The position numbers were made by a program, and so were the translations under genes. A DNA stretch of 64,000 nt from an uncultured Eubacteriales bacterium (GTDB lineage Bacteria; Bacillota; Clostridia; Oscillospirales; Acutalibacteraceae), in NCBI GenBank assembly GCA_934486615.1, contig CAKSQO010000002.1, positions 1-64,000 on the forward strand, given 5' to 3'. Positions 8,549-16,744 of this stretch are shown piece by piece. Below the pieces are notes generated by a model, which searched no databases, was not told the DNA's origin, and was given only the letters and a program-made list of their open reading frames with translations. Positions within the stretch are counted from its first letter, which is position 1. Each line of letters opens with the position of its first letter.

Positions 8549-8577
8549 TTGCGCTTTACGAGGTGTTAATATATTAT
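8549..8577 (+). promoter_or_regulatory. Promoter of the TSCPD gene
   Basis: TTGCGC (8549-8554), 17-nt spacer, TATTAT (8572-8577), 76 bp upstream of the ATG at 8653. Confidence 0.7.
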
Positions 8578-8652
8578 ATGTAACAGGCTGCCTTATTCCA
8601 CGCGTTTGGCGCGGTAACGCGGCCAAAATCAAGCTAAGGAAGTGCATTTAAA

Positions 8653-8904
8653 ATGACTTATACATATACTCCCCACGGCGTATGTTCAAGACAGATCGAG
8701 ATCACCGTTGACGGCGACACCGTCAGCAAGGTCCGCTTCATCGGCGGCTGCGCGGGCAATACTCAGGGCGTTGCGGCGCTTGTCAAAGGTATGAAGATCG
8801 ACGACGTAATCTCCCGCCTTGAGGGTATCGACTGCCGCGGCAGGGGCACTTCATGTCCGGATCAGCTTGCAAAAGCAATGCGCGAAGTCAAAGAGCAGCT
8901 TTAA
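8653..8904 (+). CDS. TSCPD-domain protein (four-cysteine TIGR03905 type)
   Basis: This 83-aa protein matches the small stand-alone TSCPD family, related to a C-terminal module of ribonucleotide reductases. Four cysteines sit at family positions: GVCSRQI, GGCAGN, IDCRGRGTSCPDQL. The last carries the TSCPD motif itself. The cysteines probably bind a metal. Such proteins occur widely in Clostridia without a proven role. Ribosome site GGAAGTG precedes the ATG. The next gene starts 20 bp downstream and is probably co-transcribed. Confidence 0.9.
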   Translation: MTYTYTPHGVCSRQIEITVDGDTVSKVRFIGGCAGNTQGVAALVKGMKIDDVISRLEGIDCRGRGTSCPDQLAKAMREVKEQL

Positions 8905-8923
8905 TTTTCAGGCGGTGCAGCAT

Positions 8924-9487
8924 ATGGTTTTTGACGACGATATCAAGGTATATAAAGGCGAAAAAAGCTGCGGGGGTGAGCGCACGACGGACGAGATCGA
9001 CCGCGAGCTTGCCGACGAGCTTGCCGCGCAGGGTCGCGACGAGCTTGATGAAGCGCGCGCCGTCGGAGTTGAGCTTGCACAAATGACGAAGGAGGCCGAG
9101 CGCGGCTTCGAGCTTGAGATTGACGACGAGCTGCTGCTGCAGCGCAGGCTTTTGCTGTGCTTCGCAGTCTCGACGGCGCTCGAGGATCACGCTGTGTCGC
9201 AGCAGATAGCGCGTGTGGCGCTGAACACGTTTTATGACACACTCAAGCGCACCGACCCCGAGTTTTACGACGATATCGGCAGCACAGGCTCAATGTCGTT
9301 CTACTTTCTCGCAAAGCGGCAGCACGGCGACACCGTCCGCCGAATCGGGCAGACGTTCGCGATGATGTGCGGCCTTGACGGCGACCCCGTATGTCAGGAG
9401 CTGGGCGAGGCACTTTATTGCCGATATGTCAATATGGTCAGCGTTCTGATGGATAACCACGGTCTTAGCCCGGTCACACCCGACTGA
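8924..9487 (+). CDS. Unknown soluble protein partnered with the TSCPD protein
   Basis: This 187-aa acidic, mostly helical protein has no signal or TM segment. I chose the ATG at 8924 (MVFDDDIKVYKGEKSCGGER) because a longer frame overlaps the TSCPD gene. AGGCGGTG provides a moderate ribosome site. Features are an N-terminal charged stretch, LLQRRLLLCFAVSTALEDH near the middle and a C-terminal half rich in Phe, Tyr and Met. I do not recognise the family. It is immediately downstream of the TSCPD gene, and a bidirectional terminator follows at 9637. Confidence 0.75.
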   Translation: MVFDDDIKVYKGEKSCGGERTTDEIDRELADELAAQGRDELDEARAVGVELAQMTKEAERGFELEIDDELLLQRRLLLCFAVSTALEDHAVSQQIARVALNTFYDTLKRTDPEFYDDIGSTGSMSFYFLAKRQHGDTVRRIGQTFAMMCGLDGDPVCQELGEALYCRYVNMVSVLMDNHGLSPVTPD

Positions 9488-9636
9488 TTGCGGAGCAGTG
9501 AGTGCATAACGCGCACTCGACTGACAACAATGTGTCAGAACTGATGTGCAGGCGCACCCGGTCGAAAGCGGTCGACCACCTTTATGCTATCGTGATGATT
9601 CAATCCGCACCGGCTCCCCTCAATTCAAAAACGCAC

Positions 9637-9669
9637 AGCACCCTTTCCGTAAAAAACGGAAAGGGTGCT
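9637..9669. terminator. Bidirectional terminator
   Basis: A 14-bp perfect stem (AGCACCCTTTCCGT / ACGGAAAGGGTGCT) with a 5-nt A loop lies between convergent genes. The preceding 9488-9636 stretch shows no gene that I can support. Confidence 0.85.
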
Positions 9670-9704
9670 TCTATTTGCTCTTATTCGATTATAAGCCGCT
9701 AAAA

Positions 9705-10067
9705 TCAGTTTGTACCGGGCGTTGCTATCTGGTAGCCGTAGCGGCGCACCGTCGCATCGACGGCGGCAATTCTCGACCTCCACGGTCCTTTGACCGCCGC
9801 GCCGACGAAGCCGTCAGGCCCGATCTCACCCGAGTAAACGCCGGGCAGCCACGCGTATGCAAGCCACGTTTCAAGACGCAGCACGCTGCCGTAGAACGTC
9901 AGCTTGAAAAACGTCGGACCGGAAACAAAGCCGTTGCCCTTTTTGAACACGTCCTGCCCCTTGTATTTGACGTACTTGTATCCCTCGCTTACGAGGTAGG
10001 CGTTGATGTCGTTAAAAACCGCCTCGCCGTTTTGGCCGATGTCGTAATCGCGTATAAATTTTGCCAC
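9705..10067 (-). CDS. Unknown 120-aa protein in the zinc-ribbon cluster
   Basis: This 120-aa protein has no signal peptide or confident TM segment. The C-terminal half (FFKLTFYGSVLRLETWLAYAWLPG) looks like beta strands, followed by a basic helix. It starts 3 bp after the stop of the upstream zinc-ribbon gene, so it is probably co-transcribed and may act on the same target. An internal GGQDVFKKGNG-like turn is not diagnostic. I do not recognise the family. The terminator at 9637 lies downstream. Confidence 0.75.
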   Translation of the reverse strand: MAKFIRDYDIGQNGEAVFNDINAYLVSEGYKYVKYKGQDVFKKGNGFVSGPTFFKLTFYGSVLRLETWLAYAWLPGVYSGEIGPDGFVGAAVKGPWRSRIAAVDATVRRYGYQIATPGTN

Positions 10068-10070
10068 GTC

Positions 10071-11129
10071 TTATTCCTCCGAAATTTCGCGTATTTCGCC
10101 GCCCTTGCAGGTGAGAAAGCACGGGTAAAACCCGTCATCATCGAACACATTGAAAGGGCAGTCGCCCACACTTGACAGCAGCTTGATGCTGTTGTTGTCG
10201 AACGTTTCGCACTGTACGCAGTGAAGCGCGTTTATTTCCTTGTTGCCCTTGGAAAGGTAGAGCCGCTTGCCGGTGAAACGGTATTTTCCGCTGAAATCGG
10301 TCTTACCGAGCAGCTCGGTCAAATCCCAACGGCTCATCAGCTTATCGCAGATTTCGTCAACGCTCTTGCCCTGCTGCCTGAGATGGCTCGTGACATCGAA
10401 TATTGACGCAGAGTCTCCGAGCTTTTTCCGATAATACTCGATAACACTGCTGTTAAGCGACGTTTTGATGTCGCTCGAAACCTTTTCAATATCGGAGTTC
10501 AGGTGCCTGTAAGAGTAGCCGCCGTCCGCGTCAAAAACCACGTTGTAGGTCAGCAGCACCGTGTCAATATCAAAGTCGACCTCTTCGCCGAGCACCTTGA
10601 CGGACTTGATCTTAACCGCTTGCTCCACACCGTTTGAGATGTCAATCTTCAGTTCCCACACGCCGCTGAGAGTCTTATCCGTTCCTTTGTTTACAGCGCC
10701 GTATATGCCGAGGGCCGCACCGCTTACGCCTGTGAAAACAATCAGGCAAGCGAGTACTATCAGCAGCACGCTCCACCACCTGAAGCGGCGGCTTTTCGGC
10801 GGGTCGATCGTTTTAGGCGGCTGCGGTTCGGGCGCAGGCTCAACCTGCGGCACAGGTGCAGGCATAGGAACGGGCTGCACGGGATAAAACGGCTGATATT
10901 CGAAGCTTACAGGCTGCTGCACCTGCTGAGGAACCGGCTGAACAGGCTGCTGCACCTGCTGAGGAGCCGGCTGAACAGGCTGCTGCACCTGCTGAGGAGC
11001 CGGCTGAACAGGCTGCTGCACCTGCTGAGGAACCGGCTGAACAGGCTGCTGAGGCACCATCCGGCCGCAGCGGATGCAAAAGCGCGCCGTATCGTCAAGC
11101 GGCATACCGCAATACTGGCAAAACTTCAT
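10071..11129 (-). CDS. Zinc-ribbon, single-TM protein with PVQP repeats
   Basis: This 352-aa protein has an N-terminal zinc ribbon (C4-x2-C7 and C18-x2-C21). A Pro/Gln linker with four 11-residue repeats (residues 28-71) follows, then one TM helix (about residues 115-140, WWSVLLIVLACLIVFTGVSG) and a ~210-aa outer domain. The outer domain starts with GVWELKIDIS and contains dense beta-type segments such as KYRFTGKRLYLSKGNKEI. That resembles the lipocalin-like barrels often attached to this architecture; this is an inference. It is the second gene of a three-gene operon (11151-12083, this, 9705-10067). Confidence 0.85.
   Translation of the reverse strand: MKFCQYCGMPLDDTARFCIRCGRMVPQQPVQPVPQQVQQPVQPAPQQVQQPVQPAPQQVQQPVQPVPQQVQQPVSFEYQPFYPVQPVPMPAPVPQVEPAPEPQPPKTIDPPKSRRFRWWSVLLIVLACLIVFTGVSGAALGIYGAVNKGTDKTLSGVWELKIDISNGVEQAVKIKSVKVLGEEVDFDIDTVLLTYNVVFDADGGYSYRHLNSDIEKVSSDIKTSLNSSVIEYYRKKLGDSASIFDVTSHLRQQGKSVDEICDKLMSRWDLTELLGKTDFSGKYRFTGKRLYLSKGNKEINALHCVQCETFDNNSIKLLSSVGDCPFNVFDDDGFYPCFLTCKGGEIREISEE
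10917..11048 (-). repeat. Four 33-bp tandem coding repeats
   Basis: Four consecutive 33-bp units encode QPVQP(V/A)PQQVQ inside the zinc-ribbon protein. The two middle copies encode Ala and the outer ones Val at the variable position. It is in-frame linker expansion, not a CRISPR array. Confidence 0.9.
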
Positions 11130-11150
11130 TGAACGCTCTCCTTAAAAGCT

Positions 11151-12083
11151 CTATGCCGCCTTTGTGAAAGTCATCGGGAAAACAGCGACGCCCTCGTCGT
11201 TAAAGTCGAATGCAGAATCGTCGGTCGACGAAATCAGCGTGAACTCATTGTTACCGCCGAACTCATAGGAGCTGTACTTGTCGTCGTCAAACTCCTTACC
11301 GGAGCCGTCGGTCATATAGAGCTTGCCCTCGTCAGTGGTATAGTTGCCCTCGGAAGTGGCCGAGTCGATTTCCTCAAGGATGTCGTCGGTATCAATAAGG
11401 CTGTCGACAAATTCGTCGAAGGTCGTACCCTGGGACGCAAACAGATCTTCAAGCGTCATATCAATATTTTCCTTAGCAAGCATATCTCTGAAGTAATCGG
11501 CCATACCCGACTTGATAACATCAAAGAAGCTGTCTACACTGTTCTCATAAGTATCCTTGTCAAGCCAGAGCTTGTATGTGCCGTCGTCCTTAAATTCGAC
11601 GAGCATTTTAACTTCAAAGGAGTCAATGTCGAAATATTCGGCCATATCGGCGCTGTCAGAGCCGAGCGAATCGAGAAGTTCATCGCTGATATAGCTTCCG
11701 ATGTCAATGGTAGTCTCCCACTTGCCGACGAACTTCTTGTCATCGCTCTTGAGCAGTATGCTGAACACGGCAACGAAGCCGACTGCGGCAGCGGTCAGAG
11801 CCGCAACGACTATCAGCAGTATATGCCACCATTTAAGTCCGCCCTTTTTAGTCGCCTGCGGCGGCTGATACGCGCCGTAGGGCGCTGCGGCCGGCTGTAC
11901 GGCAGCGGGCTGAACAGGCTGAGCCGGAGCGGTCGGAGCAGCAGCAGCAGCGGGAGCAGCGGGAGCGACGGGCTCGGCTGCGGCGGTCGGTGCGGGCTGA
12001 GCGTCAGACAGAGCCTTGCCGCAGTTGGTGCAAAATGCCGCTTCTTCGTTTATTTCGGCATTGCAATAAGGGCAGTTTTTCAT
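11151..12083 (-). CDS. Zinc-ribbon, single-TM protein with acidic outer domain
   Basis: This 310-aa paralogue has a ribbon C4-x2-C7 and C18-x2-C21, an Ala/Pro-rich linker to about residue 75, a TM helix (WWHILLIVVAALTAAAVGFV) and a very acidic outer domain. The outer domain begins KFVGKWETTIDIGSYIS and has EFKDDGTYKLW and GKLYM...YSSYEF segments. It is clearly homologous to the protein at 12257-13450. The ATG follows GGAGG. A promoter lies at 12136-12164, and the next gene starts 22 bp after its stop. Function is unknown; envelope stress sensing or surface binding are possibilities. Confidence 0.85.
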   Translation of the reverse strand: MKNCPYCNAEINEEAAFCTNCGKALSDAQPAPTAAAEPVAPAAPAAAAAPTAPAQPVQPAAVQPAAAPYGAYQPPQATKKGGLKWWHILLIVVAALTAAAVGFVAVFSILLKSDDKKFVGKWETTIDIGSYISDELLDSLGSDSADMAEYFDIDSFEVKMLVEFKDDGTYKLWLDKDTYENSVDSFFDVIKSGMADYFRDMLAKENIDMTLEDLFASQGTTFDEFVDSLIDTDDILEEIDSATSEGNYTTDEGKLYMTDGSGKEFDDDKYSSYEFGGNNEFTLISSTDDSAFDFNDEGVAVFPMTFTKAA

Positions 12084-12135
12084 ATAAGTTTCCTCCTCAT
12101 GAAGCAGTGAATTAAATCTGCTTTTATTTTAAACA

Positions 12136-12164
12136 ATAATATCACATTCGATTTTTCTTATCAA
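12136..12164 (-). promoter_or_regulatory. Promoter of the zinc-ribbon operon
   Basis: On the minus strand TTGATA (12164-12159), 17 nt, TATTAT (12141-12136), about 53 bp upstream of the ATG at 12083. Confidence 0.85.
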
Positions 12165-12256
12165 GGGATTTCGGTCTGAAAAGCCAAAATAATCGACATT
12201 TTTCGTCAATCAAGGTTTCGCTCGCTCAAACCTGCCGCGCGGCTGAGGCAAAAGCG

Positions 12257-13450
12257 CTACCCCGCTCTTGAAAAAGTCAGCGGAAAAAGGTCGACGTCGT
12301 CGCCGAGCTCAAAGACGGAGTCCTCGCTCGCCTTTGTAAGCACAAACTCGTCCGAGCTGTTAAACTCATAGGTTTCGTAGTCCTTTTCGCTTATCTCGGA
12401 GCGCAGACTGCCCGACATATAGAGCTTGCCGTCCTTTGAGGAGAAGTTGCCCTCCTCTGTCTTGTCCTCAAGCGATTTTATCAGATTGTCTTTGTTCAGC
12501 ATCTCATTGATGAGCAAGTCGAGGTCAAGCCCGCTCTCCCTAAACAGCTCGTCGACCGACATATCGACCTCATACTCCTCAAGATAGTCCTTGAAATACT
12601 GCTTCATTCCCTCTTTGACGGTGCGGACGTAGCTGTTGAGGCTGTTTTTGAACACTTTTTTGTCATACCAGACCTTGTATGTACCGTCGTCGTTGAACTC
12701 GACCCAGACCTTGATTTCGAACTCCTCGACCTCGAAATATTCATCAAGGCCGCTCTCGAGCTTGTTCGTTTGTTCGCTGAACACGTCGCTGATATACTCG
12801 CCGATGTCATATGTCGTCTCCCACTTGCCGACGAATCGTCGGTCGTCGCAGCGGAACATATATATTCCGAATATCGTGACCAGTCCCACGGCCGCGGCGG
12901 TCAAAGGTGCAAGGATTATCAACAGTATGTGCCACCATCTGATGCCTCGCTTTTTCGCTGCCTGCGGGGCGCCGTACGGCGCGGCGGGCTGCTGATAAGG
13001 CGGGCACTGCGGCACAGGCTGCGCCCACATAGGGGCAGTCGGCCCGGCGGAAGCGCCGTTCGGCGCGTATGCTTCGGGCTGCGGCGGAACTGTCGGCTGC
13101 GGGAAAGCTTCTGTCTGCGCGACGGCAGCAGTTGCGTCCCCCGTCGGCGGCGTGAAGTCATCGGGCGCAGGAGCATTTTCCGCGAAGTTTCCTGCGGCGC
13201 TGTCGGTTGCGTTATCCACTGCACCTTCGCCTTGTGCGGCGGCTTCACTTATCACGGCCGCGTCAGCGCCCGTCTGCACGCTGTCGGCCGCAGGCGCGTG
13301 AATATCCGGCTGAGCGGGAGCTGTCGGCTGAATCGGGACGGCAGACTGAATCGAAACAGCGGGCTGCACGGCAGCTACGTTTTTGCCGCAGCTTGTGCAA
13401 AACGCTGCGTCGTCGTTAAGGACAGTGTTACAATATGGGCAATTTTTCAT
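12257..13450 (-). CDS. Zinc-ribbon, single-TM protein with long Ala/Pro linker
   Basis: This 397-aa paralogue has a ribbon (C4-x2-C7, C18-x2-C21) and a 130-residue Ala/Pro/Thr/Asp linker. A TM helix (WWHILLIILAPLTAAAVGLV) leads to an outer domain starting RFVGKWETTYDIGEYIS with EFNDDGTYKVW. I chose the ATG at 13450 (MKNCPYCN) because AAGGAGG lies upstream and the same start is used in the sister gene; the longer frame to 13480 crosses that ribosome site. It has its own promoter (13509-13537). The close similarity to 11151-12083 indicates local duplication followed by linker divergence. Confidence 0.85.
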   Translation of the reverse strand: MKNCPYCNTVLNDDAAFCTSCGKNVAAVQPAVSIQSAVPIQPTAPAQPDIHAPAADSVQTGADAAVISEAAAQGEGAVDNATDSAAGNFAENAPAPDDFTPPTGDATAAVAQTEAFPQPTVPPQPEAYAPNGASAGPTAPMWAQPVPQCPPYQQPAAPYGAPQAAKKRGIRWWHILLIILAPLTAAAVGLVTIFGIYMFRCDDRRFVGKWETTYDIGEYISDVFSEQTNKLESGLDEYFEVEEFEIKVWVEFNDDGTYKVWYDKKVFKNSLNSYVRTVKEGMKQYFKDYLEEYEVDMSVDELFRESGLDLDLLINEMLNKDNLIKSLEDKTEEGNFSSKDGKLYMSGSLRSEISEKDYETYEFNSSDEFVLTKASEDSVFELGDDVDLFPLTFSRAG

Positions 13451-13508
13451 AATACAAGTCCTCCTTTTTTCAGCAAACAATATTCACGATAGTCTTTGTT
13501 TTATGTAA

Positions 13509-13537
13509 ATATTAACATATAGTTTTTCGAAATTCAA
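13509..13537 (-). promoter_or_regulatory. Promoter of the 397-aa zinc-ribbon gene
   Basis: On the minus strand TTGAAT (13537-13532), 17 nt, TAATAT (13514-13509), 59 bp upstream of the ATG. Confidence 0.8.
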
Positions 13538-13571
13538 TATTTTTTTAAACAAAATGTCAAATAATTGACAA

Positions 13572-13620
13572 AACCGTTCACAGCGCGTGCGGATGCTTTC
13601 TCCGTGCGTTGTGAACGGTT
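13572..13620 (-). terminator. Terminator of spoVAC-spoVAD
   Basis: AACCGTTCAC pairs with GTGAACGGTT, with an inner GCGC/TGCG and CGGA/TCCG extension and a 7-nt loop. It lies directly after the spoVAD stop. Confidence 0.8.
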
Positions 13621-13640
13621 GTTACATTTATATTCACGCC

Positions 13641-14648
13641 TTACGAGCAAATTCTGACCAGGTGAGCTATTCCCGGAATGGATTCGCCCTGCTGGCTCGA
13701 GGTCGGCGACATCAGCGCTCCGGTCGCACAGAACAGGACGTTGTGCAGCCGCCCGTCCTTCAGGCGGTTGAGCAGGTGCGAGCAAAGCACGCTCGCCGAG
13801 CAGCCGCAGCCCGACCCTCCCGCGTGGACGTCCTGCGCCTCGATGTCGAATATCAGCACGCCGCAGTCGCGATGAACGCGCGAGATGTCGATGCCGTCCT
13901 TCTGCAGCAGCTCCGTCAGCAGCTTTGAGCCGACTACGCCGAGGTCACCGGTGACTATCAGGTCGTAATCGTCGGGCACAGTCTTCGTATCGGAAAGGCA
14001 GCGCTTAATCGTGTCGGCGGCAGCGGGCGCCATCGCCGCGCCCATATTGTTCGCGTCGGTCACGCCGAGGTCGATGGGACGTCCGACGGTAAACGAGTCG
14101 ACGTAAACTCCCCTGTCGCCCTTTGCGACGATGAGCGCGCCCGAGCCGGTGACCGTCCACTGCGCCGTGGGCGTCCTCTGCCCGCCGTAGTCGAGCGGCT
14201 GCCTGAACTGCCGCTCGGCCGAGCAGAAGTGCGACGACGTGACCGCTATCGCACGATTTGCAGCGGCGCAGTCGACATAAAGCGACGCATTTATGAGCGA
14301 CAGAGCCATCGTCGAGCACGCGCCGAACAGACCGACGAGCGGCACTCCGAAGTCGCGCAGACCGAAAGTCGAGCCGATGCACTGGTCAAGCAGGTCGCCC
14401 GCGAACATCACGTCTATGTCGGTCGGCGCAAGCTTCGCTTTGCCGAGAGCCAGGCGCACCGCCGTTTTCTGAAACAGGCTTTCGGCCTTCTCCCACGACG
14501 GCTGACCCATAGTCGTGTCCTGCGCGATAAAGTCGAATTCCGCGCCGAGCGGGCCGTCGCCCTCCTTTTTGCCGACAGCCGCCGCCCACGCGATTATGCG
14601 CGGCGCGCTTGCGGTCAGCACGGTGTACGCACCTATCCTTTCGGGCAT
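13641..14648 (-). CDS. spoVAD: Stage V sporulation protein AD
   Basis: This 335-aa thiolase-fold protein is part of the SpoVA channel for dipicolinic acid uptake into spores. Motifs include DVMFAGDLLDQCIGSTFGLRD, LFGACSTMALS at the thiolase-like nucleophile position, and HFCSAERQFRQPLDYGGQRT. The length matches the family. Its ATG overlaps the spoVAC stop. In most spore formers spoVAE follows. Here a terminator and an unrelated zinc-ribbon gene follow, so spoVAE is absent from this locus. Expression is expected from sigma-G, but I could not define that promoter. Confidence 0.96.
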   Translation of the reverse strand: MPERIGAYTVLTASAPRIIAWAAAVGKKEGDGPLGAEFDFIAQDTTMGQPSWEKAESLFQKTAVRLALGKAKLAPTDIDVMFAGDLLDQCIGSTFGLRDFGVPLVGLFGACSTMALSLINASLYVDCAAANRAIAVTSSHFCSAERQFRQPLDYGGQRTPTAQWTVTGSGALIVAKGDRGVYVDSFTVGRPIDLGVTDANNMGAAMAPAAADTIKRCLSDTKTVPDDYDLIVTGDLGVVGSKLLTELLQKDGIDISRVHRDCGVLIFDIEAQDVHAGGSGCGCSASVLCSHLLNRLKDGRLHNVLFCATGALMSPTSSQQGESIPGIAHLVRICS

Positions 14649-15106
14649 CAGAGCGCACCTCCGTTAAACAGCGACACTATCCACAATATTATGCCGTAAA
14701 GCACGCTCGCGCCGACGCCGTAGACGATAACAGGCCCCGCGACCGAAAACATTTTCACGCCGATGCCGAGTATCTGCCCCTCCGCCTTGAACTCGATAGC
14801 GGGCGAAGCCACCGCGTTTGCGAAGCCTGTTATCGGCACAAGCGAGCCCGCTCCCGCCACGCGCGCGTATTTGTCGTAGACGTGCGCCGCCGTCAGCATC
14901 GCGGTTATGCCGATAAGCGTTACCGACACAAGCGTTTTTGCCGACTGCTCCTCAAGCCCGAGCGATGAGTACAGGTTAAAAAGCGCCTGCCCGAACGCGC
15001 AGACAAGCCCGCCGATAACGAACGCGAAAGCGCTGTTTTTCAGCTTCGGCGACGGCGGCGAGGCCTGCTTTGTCAAAGAGTCGTATTCTTTTTTGGTAAT
15101 ATTCAT
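14648..15106 (-). CDS. spoVAC: Stage V sporulation protein AC
   Basis: This 152-aa membrane protein is part of the spore SpoVA dipicolinate channel. Four to five hydrophobic segments are visible (FAFVIGGLVCAFGQALF, TLVSVTLIGITAML, VPITGFANAVASPAIEF, FSVAGPVIVYGVGASVLYG). The VPITGFANA...EFKAEGQILGIGVKMF stretch is characteristic. The ATG follows AAAAGGGGGG. It overlaps spoVAD, giving a two-gene operon. The 140 bp upstream contains only the flippase terminator and no recognisable gene. Confidence 0.96.
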   Translation of the reverse strand: MNITKKEYDSLTKQASPPSPKLKNSAFAFVIGGLVCAFGQALFNLYSSLGLEEQSAKTLVSVTLIGITAMLTAAHVYDKYARVAGAGSLVPITGFANAVASPAIEFKAEGQILGIGVKMFSVAGPVIVYGVGASVLYGIILWIVSLFNGGAL

Positions 15107-15249
15107 TTTTGCGCCCCCCTTTTAACCTATTGTTACCGACAAAGCCGCGATTTACTCGGCCATCGCCGGATTCCGACACAAAGCAAAGCTGCTTGCGCCG
15201 ACAATATTTATCGTGCAAGCAGGCAGACCCTTAAGCTGAAGCGCATAAA

Positions 15250-15277
15250 AAATCCGTTCTCTTTCGAGAACGGATTT
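15250..15277 (-). terminator. Terminator of the exopolysaccharide operon
   Basis: A 12-bp perfect stem (AAATCCGTTCTC/GAGAACGGATTT) with a 4-nt loop and a T run on the minus strand follows the flippase gene. Confidence 0.9.
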
Positions 15278-15283
15278 GCAGAT

Positions 15284-16726
15284 TTATTCGACACCGCGCT
15301 TGCGGAAACGGTCAAAGAGCTTGAACAAAAACTCATCGTGCAGCACAAGCAGCAGCACTCCGTAGATGGCCGCGCCGATGACGACCTCAAGGACCGTCTT
15401 CCATATTCTGCCGCCGAGAACGTTGTCGAGCAGCATTATCACACCGCCCATGACAGCGGCGGAGACGAAGCTCTTCCAGCCCTTTAGCAAAATCGTCGGC
15501 TTGAACTTGTCGCGCGCGAACCAGAACTGCATCGCCGTGACGGACAGCTCCGCGATGACCGTCCCGCCCGCCGCTCCGAGGCAGCCGAACCTCGGAATTA
15601 AGATAAAGTTGAAGATAAGGTTCATCACCGCGCCGCAGACGACGCTTATTGTGTAATACTTCATCTGATTTGTCGGCAGCAGATACTGCGTACCGAGCGT
15701 GTTGCTGAGGCCTATGAGCACGATTATCGGGCAGAGCACCACCATGCACGGCGCTACCTGCTCGTATCCGGGGCCGAAGAACCACGGCACGAAGCTCTTG
15801 GAAATCGCCATCAGCCCGAACGTGCACGGCCACATTATCAAAAACAGGAAGCGGAACGAGTTGTTGATGTAACTTACAACGCGCTCTTTCTCATGATTGG
15901 AGTAGCTCGATGCCACGCGTGAAAGCATAACAAGCCCCATCGCGGTCACGACCGTAAGAACGATTTTCACTATCTTCTCCGCCTGACTGTAATAAGCGAC
16001 CTGCTTATAATCGGAGAGGAATTTTATCATAGTCTTGTCAAGCTGCGCGTAGATCGACGTGGCGATCTGCGGAAAAAACACGATGAGCGCGGGCCTGATA
16101 TGGCGCAAAAGCCTGAGCTTCGGCAGTCCGCTGAAGCTGACGTTGCCCGGCAGGCAGAACCACATCATCAGATTGCCGGTGAGGTTCGCCGCCGTGTAGC
16201 ATATTATGTAAACCGAAAGATCGTTTTCAGTCTTAACAAACAGGAAAATGCCCGCAATTCCCGCGAGCTTTACAACGAGGTTGCGCAGCGCCTGCACCTT
16301 GAAATACTCGATGCCCTGGAAGAACCAGCTCAAATCAAAAATCGACGCGACGATTTCAACCGCAAACAGCAGATAGAAGCTGCTCAGGTTCTTTACAAGC
16401 ACGAACGTGCCGATAACATACGCCGCGAGGGCGACGGATACGGTCACGGTGCGGATTATCTGCAGCTCGAGAAAAACCTTGGTGCGCTTTTTAACATCGT
16501 TGCCGCAGGCGGCAATCTCGCGCTGACCGTAGAGATTCAGCCCTATGCAGCCGAACAGCACAAAGTAGCTGACCAGCGACTGAATAAAATTAAACACACC
16601 GATGTTGTCATCGCCCAGCACGCGCGAAACGTAAGGCATCGTTACCAGCGGCACGATGAGCACGAGCATCTGATACATCAGATTATATATATAGTTTTTT
16701 GTCAGTGAATGTTTCATTGGACTCAA
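15284..16726 (-). CDS. Polysaccharide flippase (Wzx/RfbX type)
   Basis: This 480-aa integral membrane protein belongs to the polysaccharide biosynthesis branch of the MOP superfamily and flips lipid-linked repeat units outward. About 12-14 hydrophobic segments are visible. The N-terminus YIYNLMYQMLVLIVPLVTMPYVSRVLG is typical, and FNFIQSLVSYFVLFGCIGLNLYGQREIA follows. It is the last gene of the operon. A putative polymerase and four glycosyltransferase-like genes lie upstream, which fits a Wzx/Wzy pathway. Confidence 0.92.
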   Translation of the reverse strand: MSPMKHSLTKNYIYNLMYQMLVLIVPLVTMPYVSRVLGDDNIGVFNFIQSLVSYFVLFGCIGLNLYGQREIAACGNDVKKRTKVFLELQIIRTVTVSVALAAYVIGTFVLVKNLSSFYLLFAVEIVASIFDLSWFFQGIEYFKVQALRNLVVKLAGIAGIFLFVKTENDLSVYIICYTAANLTGNLMMWFCLPGNVSFSGLPKLRLLRHIRPALIVFFPQIATSIYAQLDKTMIKFLSDYKQVAYYSQAEKIVKIVLTVVTAMGLVMLSRVASSYSNHEKERVVSYINNSFRFLFLIMWPCTFGLMAISKSFVPWFFGPGYEQVAPCMVVLCPIIVLIGLSNTLGTQYLLPTNQMKYYTISVVCGAVMNLIFNFILIPRFGCLGAAGGTVIAELSVTAMQFWFARDKFKPTILLKGWKSFVSAAVMGGVIMLLDNVLGGRIWKTVLEVVIGAAIYGVLLLVLHDEFLFKLFDRFRKRGVE

Positions 16727-16744
16727 ACTCCGTGTGGCGGAGGC

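Noticed and set aside
8819..8923. Extended start for the 187-aa protein
   Set aside because: The extension overlaps the TSCPD gene in another frame and its Ala/Arg-rich sequence is a shadow.
9502..9702. Small + strand frames around 9500-9700
   Set aside because: No ribosome site; they run through a bidirectional terminator into the convergent gene.
10917..11048. Tandem repeats as a CRISPR array
   Set aside because: The units are contiguous 33-bp coding repeats without spacers, in frame with a Pro/Gln linker.
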